This document shows, piece after piece, positions 7,942-16,964 of a DNA stretch of 64,000 nucleotides. The notes below the pieces were generated by a model. That model did not search any database. It worked only from the letters and a program-made list of their open reading frames with translations, and was not told where the DNA came from. The stretch is from Tenuifilum sp040752515 (GTDB taxonomy: Bacteria > Bacteroidota > Bacteroidia > Bacteroidales > Tenuifilaceae). The translations under genes and the position numbers were made by a program. Within the stretch, counting starts at the first letter, position 1; each line of letters begins with the position of its first letter. The stretch lies in assembly GCA_040752515.1 (NCBI GenBank), contig JBFMGQ010000004.1, positions 86,518 through 150,517 of the forward strand, given 5' to 3'.

Positions 7942-8958
7942 ATGGATAATAACGAAATCAGCATGGACAAATCGATGCTCTCAATCGCTCGTACCATATG
8001 GAACAACCGAAAAATTTTAGTGGTTGTTGGCCTAATTGCCCTTGCCACTTCATCAATAGCATCGCTATTTATTAAAAATCAATTTAAAGCCACCGCAACC
8101 ATTTTCCCTCCTGTAGCCAACCAGGTTTCTAAAGAACTGCTAACCGAAAACAAGCAGGAAGGGTTAACCACTTTTGGTGAAACCGAGGAGATGGAACAGT
8201 TCCTTCAGGTTTTAAATTCGAGAACACTAAAGGATAAAGTGATTTCCAAGCTGAAACTTCAACAGCACTGGGATATCGATTCCGTTGCACCAGGTAGCAA
8301 ATTTAAAACCTATAAAAAATTTGATGAGTACGTAAAGGTAAAGGCTACCCGTTACCAAAGCATCAACATTGAGGTTATGGATCGTGATCCCAATTGGGCT
8401 GCACTAATTGCCAACACTGTTGTCGATTTTTCCGATAGCCTTATGCGTTCCATTAAAGCACAAGTGGCCGTTAATGCCCTAAAGGCATTGGAAAAACAGT
8501 TCATTTTAGTTGAACAAGAATTAAACATTTTACAGGATTCGCTTGCTGCTATTATGACAAATGGGGTTATCGATCCAAAACGTCAAGCAGGGCGGTTTTA
8601 CAAGGAATACCTGGACGCCCTCTTAAAGGGTAATAAATCGCAACTTTCAATTCTCGATAAAGAGATTGCTAAGCTTGGTGGCTTTGGAGCAAGGCATGCC
8701 CGTTATACTTTTGAAATTTCCGATCTCTCAACTCAGCTTAACGAATTACGAAAAAGCATTGTGGTAGCCCGAATTGAAGCTGACCAAGAAATTCCCACTC
8801 AGTTCATCATCGACAGGGCTGATGTCCCCGATAAAAAGGCTTATCCTAAGCGTAGCATAATTGTTTTTTCTGCAACGCTCTCGGCAATAATTTTTGCCAT
8901 TTTCTTACTTATGCTTCAGGAATATTTTAAGCGACTAAAAAGCAGTTTAAATCATTAG
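7942..8958 (+). CDS. Wzz-type polysaccharide chain-length determinant
   Basis: 338 residues from the ATG at 7942 (a TTG at 7912 would add ten). Topology is that of a polysaccharide co-polymerase: an N-terminal membrane helix (about 24-45 of this start), a long periplasmic region with coiled coil in the middle (LEKQFILVEQELNIL), and a C-terminal membrane helix before a short basic tail. The motif KNQFKATATIFPP after the first helix is typical of Wzz proteins of Bacteroidota. There is no C-terminal tyrosine kinase. It lies 18 bases before an O-antigen ligase gene, and the pair would set the length of, and then transfer or polymerise, a surface glycan whose sugar genes are elsewhere. Confidence 0.83.
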   Translation: MDNNEISMDKSMLSIARTIWNNRKILVVVGLIALATSSIASLFIKNQFKATATIFPPVANQVSKELLTENKQEGLTTFGETEEMEQFLQVLNSRTLKDKVISKLKLQQHWDIDSVAPGSKFKTYKKFDEYVKVKATRYQSINIEVMDRDPNWAALIANTVVDFSDSLMRSIKAQVAVNALKALEKQFILVEQELNILQDSLAAIMTNGVIDPKRQAGRFYKEYLDALLKGNKSQLSILDKEIAKLGGFGARHARYTFEISDLSTQLNELRKSIVVARIEADQEIPTQFIIDRADVPDKKAYPKRSIIVFSATLSAIIFAIFLLMLQEYFKRLKSSLNH

Positions 8959-8976
8959 TTTACCATTATCCGGTAA

Positions 8977-10473
8977 ATGGATACCTTAAAATCGATATTA
9001 AGCCATACAAAGGAAAAATGGATTCTGTTTACCAGCATGGTATTCATTCTGGTAAATGCATTTCTGATAGGTACCGAACGCGATTTTTTTGTCCTCTTTC
9101 CGGCTCTTTTAGTTTTTTTGCTGATTTACATTCTGTTTCCCGTAAAATTCTATATGGCTTACCTTGTTCTAAGTCCATTATCCATTCAGCTATCCGAATT
9201 TTTTCCCCTTTTTCAGTTCGATATGTGGTTACCCTCGGAGCTAATGCTGGTAGCCCTAACCCCAATAGCCCTGCTAATGTTGGTATCGGAAAATTCTGTA
9301 AACCGATGGTTTACCTGGCACCCTGTTTTACTTATCATTTACTTTTTCGTGGGGTGGCTCACAGTTACTACCGTTACAAGCACAATGCCACTTGTTTCCA
9401 TTAAATATTTGGTGTTAAAAATCTTATACTTCGTGGTTTTATTCTATTTGCCCTTTATACTCTTTGTTAATAAAACCACACCCTTTAAAAAAGTAATCAT
9501 CTTGTATTCCTTGGGTTTACTTACTGTAATACTTATCACCCTTTCCAAACAGTGGCAAAATGGCCTTTTCGATAAGTTTGTTGCTCACGGTTCATGTAAT
9601 CCTTTTTTCATCGACCATACCTCCTATGCAGCCACTCTAGCTTTGCTTATTCCCGTATCCATAGCTTTTTATCTATCAGCTAAATTGCCAAAAGCAAAAA
9701 TCTTTTACCTTTTGCTTTCAGCTGTTTTGTTCATTGCCTTAATACTATCGTATACCAGGGCTGCATGGCTTAGCTTAATGGTAGCTGGGGCTATTTGGGT
9801 TGTTTGGCTGCTGAAAGTTCGGTTCCGATACATTGTTTTAATGTCTGCCATTCTGTTTGGCTCAGTGTACCTTTTTGAGGACGATATCCTAATATGGCTG
9901 AACCAACATAAAACGGCATCGAGTGCTGATATCAGCCAGCATATCAGTTCCATAGCCAACATCCGCACCGATGAATCGAATGTGGAACGCCTTAACCGAT
10001 GGACTTCAGCTGTCAGAATGTTTGAGGAAAGGCCAATTTTTGGATGGGGGCCAGGTACATACATGTTTCAGTACGCTCCGTACCAGGCTTCGTACCTTAA
10101 AACACGCGAAAGCTCAAATCTTGGGTTAAAGGGTAACGCTCATAGCGAATACTTAGGATTACTTTCCGAAACCGGGTTCCCCGGTGCAATAGCCTTCATT
10201 CTAATAGTAACACTTCTACTCTACAAAGGCTTTCATCTGGCCCTAAAGCTTAAGCCCAAAAGCACACAAAGAAATACCATTATTGGGGTTCTGCTGGGGC
10301 TAATCACCTACCTCGTTCATGGCTTCATGAACAACTTTTTGGATATGGATAAGGTAGCGGTTCTTTTCTGGGGATATGCTGCCTTTATTTTAGCCTCTGA
10401 ATATTGCTACTCAAAATCGAAGCCCAGTATTGAGATATCATCGAAAACATCGGCATCCGATTCTCGCTCCTGA
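8977..10473 (+). CDS. O-antigen ligase / polymerase family (Wzy_C) membrane protein
   Basis: 498 residues with about 11-12 membrane helices and one long periplasmic loop (about 305-390). That loop carries the Wzy_C signature region (FGWGPGTYM, GNAHSEYLGLLSETGFPG), with the HSEYL histidine/glutamate expected for the WaaL/Wzy superfamily. Ligase (transfer to lipid A) and polymerase cannot be told apart from sequence. Probably one operon with the Wzz-like gene upstream. Its last 67 bases lie within the 3' end of the convergent phosphatase gene, so the hydrophilic C-terminal tail is read from DNA that also encodes the other protein. Confidence 0.85.
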   Translation: MDTLKSILSHTKEKWILFTSMVFILVNAFLIGTERDFFVLFPALLVFLLIYILFPVKFYMAYLVLSPLSIQLSEFFPLFQFDMWLPSELMLVALTPIALLMLVSENSVNRWFTWHPVLLIIYFFVGWLTVTTVTSTMPLVSIKYLVLKILYFVVLFYLPFILFVNKTTPFKKVIILYSLGLLTVILITLSKQWQNGLFDKFVAHGSCNPFFIDHTSYAATLALLIPVSIAFYLSAKLPKAKIFYLLLSAVLFIALILSYTRAAWLSLMVAGAIWVVWLLKVRFRYIVLMSAILFGSVYLFEDDILIWLNQHKTASSADISQHISSIANIRTDESNVERLNRWTSAVRMFEERPIFGWGPGTYMFQYAPYQASYLKTRESSNLGLKGNAHSEYLGLLSETGFPGAIAFILIVTLLLYKGFHLALKLKPKSTQRNTIIGVLLGLITYLVHGFMNNFLDMDKVAVLFWGYAAFILASEYCYSKSKPSIEISSKTSASDSRS

Positions 10474-11630
10474 GCAATGGTGTTAATTATTTGCTGCACG
10501 TTTTGATTGCGCGTGAAGTGTTTTTCTAAAATTTTGGTGTTGTAAACAACCCTATCGCCATCAATGGTTTCAACTAATCCATCGGTGTAGCAAAGCAAAG
10601 TGCTTGGCTCATCGATATTTAACACACCCTGGTTGATAACCGGAATATCATCAATCATTCCCAGGCCAACGCACCCCGATGAAAGCTGGATTATCTTACC
10701 GGAGCTGCGAACAAACAGGAACGGTGGGTTATGTCCAGCATTAATGTACTCCAACTTTCGGGTTTGGTTGTTGTAACGTCCCACAAAAAGGGTTATAAAT
10801 TTTTCGCCTTTGGCGGTTGCCAAAACCCTTTCGTTAAGACTTTCGATTAGAGTGGATAGGCTTATATCCTTTGTAAAAAGTGCCCGAAGGTTCGCTTGAA
10901 AATTGGACATTAGCAGCGCTGCCGAGATACCCTTACCGGAGACATCGGCTATACAGAAACCCAAATCGTTTGGGCTAAGGGCAATTACATCGTAGTAGTC
11001 GCCACCTACCTCAAAGTGAGGGCTATAGTACGATGCAATGCTTACCCCCGGAAAGTTTGGCATATTGGCATGCGATGGGATAAGCATCGACTGCATGCGC
11101 GAGGCAAGCTCAAGCTCTTTTCGCATGGCCTCCTGCTCCAAGCTCTTGTGAAACAGTCGTAGGTTCTCTATGGCAACAAAGATGATTATGGAAAGCGTTT
11201 GAACAAAATTCAGATGACGGATAGTAGCGCTAACACCCTTCTCATACTCATTGGTATCGCCTATTAGCACATAGCCTACAGGCTGATTGTTTTGGATAAC
11301 AGGAATTATTACATCGAGTTCCAGCAGAATGGGGTTGTCCGAAACCCCAACAAAGGTAATCTCGTTAAAGGGCAGCAAATCGCGCTCCACACTGATATTT
11401 TCAACTACACGGTCAGGGCAATTGCTATTGAGCAGTAGCTCCCATTTCCCTTCCTCAATCTTATAAAGCAATATTCTATCGATACCTAAATCGTCGTTCA
11501 GTATCCGCCGAAAACGGTCAATTAGCTCCTCGGTTTTCAGCTCAGCGCTTATAGCCTGGGCCATTCCAAGAAGCGTATTGAGCTTAAAAGTACTCAGCTT
11601 CAACCTATTCTGCGACGCGGTTATCGACAT
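10407..11630 (-). CDS. GAF domain-PP2C (SpoIIE/RsbU-type) serine phosphatase
   Basis: 407 residues. An N-terminal GAF domain (about 20-165) is followed by a short coiled coil (LELASRMQSMLIPS) and a SpoIIE-type PP2C domain (about 190-405). Metal-binding motifs are visible: FEVGGDYYDVI, FCIADVSGKGISAALLMS, INAGHNPPFLF, CYTDGLVE and a terminal DDISILGF. Such proteins dephosphorylate anti-anti-sigma (STAS) proteins in partner-switching pathways. No STAS or RsbW-like gene is visible here. Start ATG at 11630. The 3' end overlaps the O-antigen ligase gene by 67 bases in the antisense sense. Confidence 0.87.
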   Translation of the reverse strand: MSITASQNRLKLSTFKLNTLLGMAQAISAELKTEELIDRFRRILNDDLGIDRILLYKIEEGKWELLLNSNCPDRVVENISVERDLLPFNEITFVGVSDNPILLELDVIIPVIQNNQPVGYVLIGDTNEYEKGVSATIRHLNFVQTLSIIIFVAIENLRLFHKSLEQEAMRKELELASRMQSMLIPSHANMPNFPGVSIASYYSPHFEVGGDYYDVIALSPNDLGFCIADVSGKGISAALLMSNFQANLRALFTKDISLSTLIESLNERVLATAKGEKFITLFVGRYNNQTRKLEYINAGHNPPFLFVRSSGKIIQLSSGCVGLGMIDDIPVINQGVLNIDEPSTLLCYTDGLVETIDGDRVVYNTKILEKHFTRNQNVQQIINTIAQERESDADVFDDISILGFDFE

Positions 11631-11647
11631 AATGTAGCGTTAGCCCC

Positions 11648-11682
11648 AAAAAAATAACTTATTCCTAAAGAGGAATAAGTTA
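11648..11682 (-). terminator. Intrinsic terminator of efp
   Basis: A perfect stem TAACTTATTCC (11655-11665) with GGAATAAGTTA (11672-11682), extended by one T-A pair. On the minus strand it is followed by seven T. It lies 48 bases after the efp stop and 18 bases before the next minus-strand start at 11630. Confidence 0.85.
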
Positions 11683-11729
11683 CTACAAAAATAACAATAA
11701 AACAATATCAGGCTTAATATTTTCTAAAA

Positions 11730-12296
11730 TTACTTAACCCTTTCAACGTATTCCCTGGTACGGGTATCAATTTTAATTTTATCGCCAATATTTACGAAAA
11801 GGGGGACATTAATAACAGCACCGGTTTCAACGGTAGCGGGTTTAAGGGCAGTGGACGAAGCGGTATCGCCCTTAAGACCGGGTTCGGTATAGGTTACCTC
11901 CATTTCGACAAAAGGTGGAAGCTCGCAGGTTAGTATATTCTCCTTTTCAGCCTCAACCATCATTTCAACGTACTGGCCTTCCTTGAGCAAATCGGGGTTT
12001 TCAATCATGTACTCATCTATCGATACCTGCTCAAAGGTTTCCTGATGCATGAAGTGATATCCCAACTCGTCCTTGTATAGGAATTGGTATGGCCTTCGTT
12101 CAACCCTAACAACATCTATCTTAACCCCAGCGTTAAAGGTGTTCTCAATAACTTTTCCGTTTTCAATGCTCTTAAGCTTGGTACGAACAAAAGCACCACC
12201 TTTCCCGGGTTTTACATGTTGAAATTGAACAATGGTGTAAATTTTTCCGTTGAATAAAATAAACAGTCCGTTCTTGAAATCCGCTGTAGTTGCCAT
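11730..12296 (-). CDS. efp: Translation elongation factor P
   Basis: 188 residues, the usual length, with three beta-barrel domains (KOW-like 1-65, OB 66-126, C-terminal 127-188). EF-P relieves ribosome stalling at consecutive prolines. The tip loop reads KPGKGGAF with K32 where Escherichia coli has the modified K34, so a lysine-type modification is possible; no epmA or epmB gene is in this window. The C-terminal TRTREYVERVK is canonical. Single-gene unit: a -7 box upstream at 12321-12328 and an intrinsic terminator downstream. Confidence 0.96.
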   Translation of the reverse strand: MATTADFKNGLFILFNGKIYTIVQFQHVKPGKGGAFVRTKLKSIENGKVIENTFNAGVKIDVVRVERRPYQFLYKDELGYHFMHQETFEQVSIDEYMIENPDLLKEGQYVEMMVEAEKENILTCELPPFVEMEVTYTEPGLKGDTASSTALKPATVETGAVINVPLFVNIGDKIKIDTRTREYVERVK

Positions 12297-12320
12297 ATAT
12301 TTCTATTTTACAATGGGTTG

Positions 12321-12328
12321 CAAATATA
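12321..12328 (-). promoter_or_regulatory. -7 box for efp
   Basis: The minus strand reads TATATTTG, 24 bases before the efp start. No good -33 match at the usual distance. Confidence 0.5.
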
Positions 12329-12428
12329 GCAAAAAAGTATCAACAAAAAAATTATCAACAGGAAAGGATTATCGTCCTGATTATATTGCCTTTTATTGAC
12401 TTGTTGGAATAATCACTGCAAAAATGGC

Positions 12429-12450
12429 CATTAAACATTTCCGTTTAATG
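12429..12450 (-). other. Perfect 8-bp hairpin, possible weak terminator
   Basis: CATTAAAC (12429-12436) pairs with GTTTAATG (12443-12450) over ATTTCC. On the minus strand a short ATTTTTG run lies just beyond. It could end the TolC-to-DUF3108 operon, whose last stop is at 12598. Apart from this and the efp promoter, the 301-base gap 12297-12597 shows nothing I recognise. Confidence 0.35.
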
Positions 12451-12597
12451 CTGAGCGAAGGCGAGGGCATATATTATCACCTACTCCATTTCAGTTTTTG
12501 GGGACTTTTGTAAACCGTTTATCTAATACCAACTTGTATAAAAAAAGAAAATTTGTCCTATCAAAATGTAATTGTGTAGGTTTACCTTAATATCTTC

Positions 12598-13470
12598 TTA
12601 TTCCTTCTTTTCCAACGCTGTAAACGCATTAGCTAACCCTTTATACTCAATTAAATCGCAGTAAACAGAGCCAACAAAAATATCGAACTTAATACGGATG
12701 GGAATAAAGTTTGAGTCGCTGGAGAACCAAATGGTCATATCGTCCTTAGTTTTAAAAACCCTACCGGTTAATACCACAGGCATGAACTTCATGCATTTAA
12801 CCATGCCAAATTTGGTTTTAATGGTTTCGTAGCCTTTAAACCTTACCGTAAGCGGATACTTCTCGTCAGTAAAGTAAGTATCAACAGTAATTGTCTGTTC
12901 TGGCTTTAACGGAGGCATGGTAACCATTTTGTTCCTCAGGTAATAGAACGATGAAAGGATGTCCTGGCATCCCTTAACCACCACCACCTTGCCGGTTTTG
13001 GAGCTAATAACAATCGACGAGTCGGAACGGCTCCAATGGTTCCAGGTTTGCGTGCTGTAATGCCTATAGCGCCCTTCCTGTATGTTTCGTATGGAAAAGT
13101 AGGGCCAATGTGTAGCCGGATCGGTATAGCTCTCGTAGGTATCGTTCACGTTGTAAAGGGTATTGGCTATGCCTACCGTTCGGCCATTAAGGTATAGGTG
13201 ATAGGCTGGCTTATTATTAAAAATTTGTTCATTTACCTGTAGTACAGCCTCACCGCCATTTATGAAACCATAATAAATTTGATACTTCAACTTTTCGCCA
13301 CCCACAAAGGCTTTACTTCCATTCTGAGCGTAAAGGTTGTAATTTAAAACGATGAGCAGTACTATCAATATTTTGTTAATTCCCAGGAATAATCTTATTT
13401 CTTGGCGTGGTTGCCACAAAATCCTTAAGGTAGAAGGGCTCAAAATAGGCTGTATCTTCAAATTCTTCAT
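12598..13470 (-). CDS. DUF3108 domain exported protein
   Basis: Up to 290 residues. A hydrophobic signal segment (residues 33-48 of the longest form, ending LNYNLYAQN) precedes a DUF3108-type beta-rich domain: GEKLKYQIYYGFINGGEA is its typical opening, and the family includes periplasmic or outer-membrane proteins of unknown role in Bacteroidota. The start is uncertain. The longest reading begins at 13470 and overlaps tsaB by 95 bases. No ATG lies between the tsaB stop and the signal segment; a TTG at 13366-13368, just past the tsaB stop, would give a very short signal peptide. Last gene of the tolC-hlyD-tsaB unit. Confidence 0.7.
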   Translation of the reverse strand: MKNLKIQPILSPSTLRILWQPRQEIRLFLGINKILIVLLIVLNYNLYAQNGSKAFVGGEKLKYQIYYGFINGGEAVLQVNEQIFNNKPAYHLYLNGRTVGIANTLYNVNDTYESYTDPATHWPYFSIRNIQEGRYRHYSTQTWNHWSRSDSSIVISSKTGKVVVVKGCQDILSSFYYLRNKMVTMPPLKPEQTITVDTYFTDEKYPLTVRFKGYETIKTKFGMVKCMKFMPVVLTGRVFKTKDDMTIWFSSDSNFIPIRIKFDIFVGSVYCDLIEYKGLANAFTALEKKE

Positions 13471-14080
13471 TGGTGTATGCTTTTAATGCCAAAGGCAGCA
13501 TAAAGCGTGCCGAAGGCTGAAAACTATCGATAAATATAGCATTTCTATCATTAATCACCTGCTTGCACTTGGCGGAGCCATCGCCAAAAAATATAACTTG
13601 CTGGTTTTTAAGGTACCCAGAAAACGAATTGTCGTCGATTATGGCTGCGTTTACCTCGGTTAGGGGTTCACCTTTGCTATTGAAAAGTGCGGTGTAAACC
13701 TCCATTCTTCGCGCATCAATCATGGGACAAAGCAAGGCATCGGCAGGTAAATCGGGGTTTGATAGTATTAAACCCGTAGCCATAGCCTGTAAGCTACCCA
13801 CGCCGATAAGCGGCACTCCGGCAGTGTAACAAATTCCCTTTGCCATGGAAACACCTATTCTAAGTCCTGTATATGAACCAGGCCCTTTACTAACAGCAAC
13901 TGCATCTATCTGCTTTGCTGTAAATTTAGCTACACTTAGAACCTCGTTAATAAGCAATGGCAGTTGGGTTGAATGTGCCTTGGGGTCAGAAACCTCTCTG
14001 ACCCCAAGTAAATCATTCTCATCGCCTACGGCTACCGAACAAACAGTGGTTCCGGTTTCAATACACAATATTTTAGCCAT
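13376..14080 (-). CDS. tsaB: tRNA N6-threonylcarbamoyladenosine biosynthesis protein TsaB
   Basis: 234 residues. An ASKHA-fold partner of TsaD in making t6A at position 37 of ANN-reading tRNAs. The N-terminal ILCIETGTTVCSVAV is the first phosphate-like strand, and GPGSYTGLRIGVSMAKGICY is the strongly conserved TsaB segment. TsaB lacks the metal-binding histidines of TsaD, as here. It starts 13 bases after hlyD and shares its 3' end with the DUF3108 reading frame. TsaB next to an efflux adaptor is a gene order I recall from other Bacteroidota, so it says little about function. Confidence 0.93.
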   Translation of the reverse strand: MAKILCIETGTTVCSVAVGDENDLLGVREVSDPKAHSTQLPLLINEVLSVAKFTAKQIDAVAVSKGPGSYTGLRIGVSMAKGICYTAGVPLIGVGSLQAMATGLILSNPDLPADALLCPMIDARRMEVYTALFNSKGEPLTEVNAAIIDDNSFSGYLKNQQVIFFGDGSAKCKQVINDRNAIFIDSFQPSARFMLPLALKAYTNEEFEDTAYFEPFYLKDFVATTPRNKIIPGN

Positions 14081-14093
14081 TCTTTTATACTAC

Positions 14094-15398
14094 CTATTCG
14101 GTTTTAAAAAGCTCTTCCTTGTTCTTTACCTTTCGGATTAGGGCTTTATCTTTCAGCTTACGCGATATTGCGCTATAGGGTGCTGTGATTACCTCTTCGT
14201 CGCCCTTTAATCCTTCAATAACTTCAATGTACTGATTATCCTGAATACCCGTTTTAACCTCAACAATTCGAGCGGTATCGCCTTTGGCTATAAAAACAAT
14301 TTCCTTCGGCTTTTCTATTTTGGTTGATTTGGTTTCATCGGGTTTGGTATTCTCATCAACCTTTTCCCACTCGCCAGTTTTCTTTAAGGTATCTATTCGG
14401 GTTGTAACGGCAAGGATTGGAATAGAAAGCACATTCTGCTTGGTATTGGTAAGTATTTCAACGGTAGTTGACATTCCTGGGCGGAATGGACTGGTTTTGG
14501 TGTTGGTGAGAAGATCCTTGTATGAGCTCTCAAGAATAAATATTCGCACCTCAAAATTGGTAACCTGGTCGGCTGTAAGGCCCTGAACATTGGCTGTATT
14601 GGCAATTTGCGTAACAACTCCCTTAAACTTTCTATCTATGTATGCATCTACCTCTATAAGGGCAGTGTCGGCAATCTTTACCTTAACAATATCGTTTTCA
14701 TTTACGTTTACACGGGCTTCCATGCGGTTAAGATTGGCTATTCGCATAATTTCCGTACCTGCCATCTGGATGGTTCCAACCACGCGTTCGCCAAGCTCAA
14801 CATTAAGCTTTGATACGGTTCCCGATATAGGTGCGTAGATGGTCGTTTTGCGAAGATTTTCCTCGGCTTCGCGTAACGATGCCTGAGCGCTTTCAACGCT
14901 GTAATTTGCTGCTTTTAGCTCGGCTTGAGCAACCTCGTAGTTGGTTCGGGCTGTTTCAAACTCTGCCTCGGAAATTGCCTTTTGCTCGTATAGCTGCTTG
15001 CTCCTTTTGAACGAAAGTTCCGATTGGGCAAGTTGGGCTTTTGCTTGTATTAACCTGGCATTGGACGAGTTAACGGCAGCAATTGCTCTTTCCTTTAGCG
15101 ATATGTACGTATCGGGTTTTATTCTGCAAAGCAAGCTTCCCTTTTCAACCCAATCGCCTTCCTTTACCGGTAAATCAATTATTTCGCCCGATACCTCGGA
15201 GCTGATTTTTACCTCAACTTCGGGTTGTATTTTTCCGTTAGCGGTAATCGCCTCGGTAATTGTCCTGTATTCAGGTTTTTCAACATACACAGGAGTGGTT
15301 AAGGGCTTACCAATCCAGCCCTTTTTCTTGGCTACAACGGCAAAAATTATTAGAATAACAACTACACCAAGTAAGTATTTAAGAAGTCCCTTTTTCAT
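14094..15398 (-). CDS. HlyD/MacA-type periplasmic adaptor
   Basis: 434 residues with one N-terminal membrane anchor (LLKYLLGVVVILIIFAVV). A biotinyl-lipoyl-like domain is split around an alpha-helical hairpin: the first half holds VSGEIIDLPVKEGDWVEKGSLLCRI, the hairpin covers about 100-180, and the second half holds APISGTVSKLNVELGERVVG. Beta-barrel and membrane-proximal domains follow, then a lysine/threonine-rich stretch (about 345-375). Such adaptors bridge an inner-membrane pump (ABC or RND) to TolC. The tolC gene is directly upstream (62-base gap), but no pump gene follows: tsaB comes next, 13 bases on. Confidence 0.9.
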   Translation of the reverse strand: MKKGLLKYLLGVVVILIIFAVVAKKKGWIGKPLTTPVYVEKPEYRTITEAITANGKIQPEVEVKISSEVSGEIIDLPVKEGDWVEKGSLLCRIKPDTYISLKERAIAAVNSSNARLIQAKAQLAQSELSFKRSKQLYEQKAISEAEFETARTNYEVAQAELKAANYSVESAQASLREAEENLRKTTIYAPISGTVSKLNVELGERVVGTIQMAGTEIMRIANLNRMEARVNVNENDIVKVKIADTALIEVDAYIDRKFKGVVTQIANTANVQGLTADQVTNFEVRIFILESSYKDLLTNTKTSPFRPGMSTTVEILTNTKQNVLSIPILAVTTRIDTLKKTGEWEKVDENTKPDETKSTKIEKPKEIVFIAKGDTARIVEVKTGIQDNQYIEVIEGLKGDEEVITAPYSAISRKLKDKALIRKVKNKEELFKTE

Positions 15399-15460
15399 CG
15401 GTTAAGTATTTATAGGTTATTTACTTCAATTTAGCGTTTACTTTGTTTAACCATTAGCTA

Positions 15461-16801
15461 TTACAGCTTAAGTGGCAATCCTTTGTAAAATTCGAGTATT
15501 TTAGTTTTAAAAATCAACTCGTACTTAGCCTGCAACAAATCGGTCTCGGCTTGAGCCAGCTTATTTTTTGCGGTTGTAAAATCGAGCGCTGTAACCAGCC
15601 CTATGTTAAACTTATTCTGGGTGTACCTGAACGACTCCTCCGAAGCTGTCTTGCTTTTGAGTGAAGCCTGCAGTTTCTTTTCGGCAGCAATTGCATCGGC
15701 GTAGGCTTGCTGTATATCCTTATATAGCGCATTGCGCTCGCTTTCTAACGCAAGCTGAGCGTTCATAAGGCCAATTCGTGCAGTTGAAACCCGGCTGCGT
15801 GCACTTAAACCATTGAATATGGGAATGCTTAGGCTTAAGCCTATCGATTTACTGGCATTATTCTTTATTTGAGTAAAAAATGGATCGCCTGTAAAATCGT
15901 AATTATCCTGAATACGGAATTGTGCACCCGAGTTATAGTTTGCTCCAAGCGATAATCGGGGTTGAAGCCCTCCCTTTGCAATCTTAAGCCCAATTTCTGA
16001 GCTTTGTAGCTTATACCTTGCGCTTTGGATTTGAGGCATTATACCTTCGGCTGTGCTGAATATCTGAGCAGGATTTTCATTCATCAGCTTAACGCTGTCA
16101 ACTGCAGGTATAACGGGTTTTGCTATTTGAAACCCTTCTGTCGATTTCAGTTCGAGCAGCTGCGTAAGGTTAAGGTACGAAAGGTTAAGCTGGTTTTGGG
16201 TGTTTACAAGTTGTAGTTCATCGGAAGCTACCAGGGCTTCAACTTCGTAAAGGTTGCCTTCGGGCAAACTCCCGGCCGAAACCAAAACTTTTGTTCTTTC
16301 CAGCTGCATTTTCGATAGCTCAACCTGCCGCTTGGCAATTTCAACCAATTCCTGTTGATATAAGATTTGCAGGTAAAGCGATGCTATTGTTAGCGCTATA
16401 TTATTTTTAACTTTTTCCACATCGGCAACCGATGCTTTAAGGTCAAACTGGTTTTGCTTACGGGTATTGGTCAGCTGAAAACCATTGTAAATTGGTATTC
16501 CCGTGCTAATCGAAAAACTGGTTGCCTGTGTGTTGAGCGATTCCTTTGTATTGGTTATGTAGTTTGTTACTAAACCAAAGCTATAGGAGTGATTTCCGTT
16601 GATATTCAGTGTGGGAAGGGCTTCCATTTTCGATTGCAAAAGGTTAACCTCGTTAACTTTTACATTCAGCTCCTGCTGCTTAACCTGGATGTTATTAGCC
16701 AGAGCATATTCAATACAGCGCTCAAGCGTCCATGGCTCTTGCGAGAAAACTGATGAAGTGATTGTCAATATAACCAAAATGGGAAAGATAGATTTTTTCA
16801 T
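15461..16801 (-). CDS. TolC-family outer-membrane efflux protein
   Basis: 446 residues with a signal peptide (ILVILTITSSVFSQ). Two tandem outer-membrane-efflux repeats, each with long helices and two barrel strands; the first begins WTLERCIEYALANNIQVKQQ, the standard opening of the family, and the second is centred near SIGLSLSIPIFNGLSARSRV. Trimers form the outer-membrane duct. First gene of the minus-strand unit tolC-hlyD-tsaB-DUF3108. No box of TAnnTTTG type is visible in the 163 bases upstream. Confidence 0.92.
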   Translation of the reverse strand: MKKSIFPILVILTITSSVFSQEPWTLERCIEYALANNIQVKQQELNVKVNEVNLLQSKMEALPTLNINGNHSYSFGLVTNYITNTKESLNTQATSFSISTGIPIYNGFQLTNTRKQNQFDLKASVADVEKVKNNIALTIASLYLQILYQQELVEIAKRQVELSKMQLERTKVLVSAGSLPEGNLYEVEALVASDELQLVNTQNQLNLSYLNLTQLLELKSTEGFQIAKPVIPAVDSVKLMNENPAQIFSTAEGIMPQIQSARYKLQSSEIGLKIAKGGLQPRLSLGANYNSGAQFRIQDNYDFTGDPFFTQIKNNASKSIGLSLSIPIFNGLSARSRVSTARIGLMNAQLALESERNALYKDIQQAYADAIAAEKKLQASLKSKTASEESFRYTQNKFNIGLVTALDFTTAKNKLAQAETDLLQAKYELIFKTKILEFYKGLPLKL

Positions 16802-16964
16802 ATTACTGGTGATATTTGTAAAACCTATGATATGATGCTTTTTGAACCAATAAGTTTAAAATTCTTGATTGTTGCCAATCAAAACTTTTCGAATTTATGG
16901 AAAACTCTTAGAACCTAAGCAAATTGGATTGTTAAAAAAGGTTGGAAGCAAATTGTTCCAAGGT

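Noticed and set aside
12297..12597. A hidden small gene in the efp-DUF3108 gap
   Set aside because: No frame with plausible codon use or start; only a promoter box and a hairpin are visible.
14284..15405. Plus-strand open frames across the HlyD gene
   Set aside because: They are out-of-phase shadows of a clearly coding minus-strand gene and have no recognisable domain.
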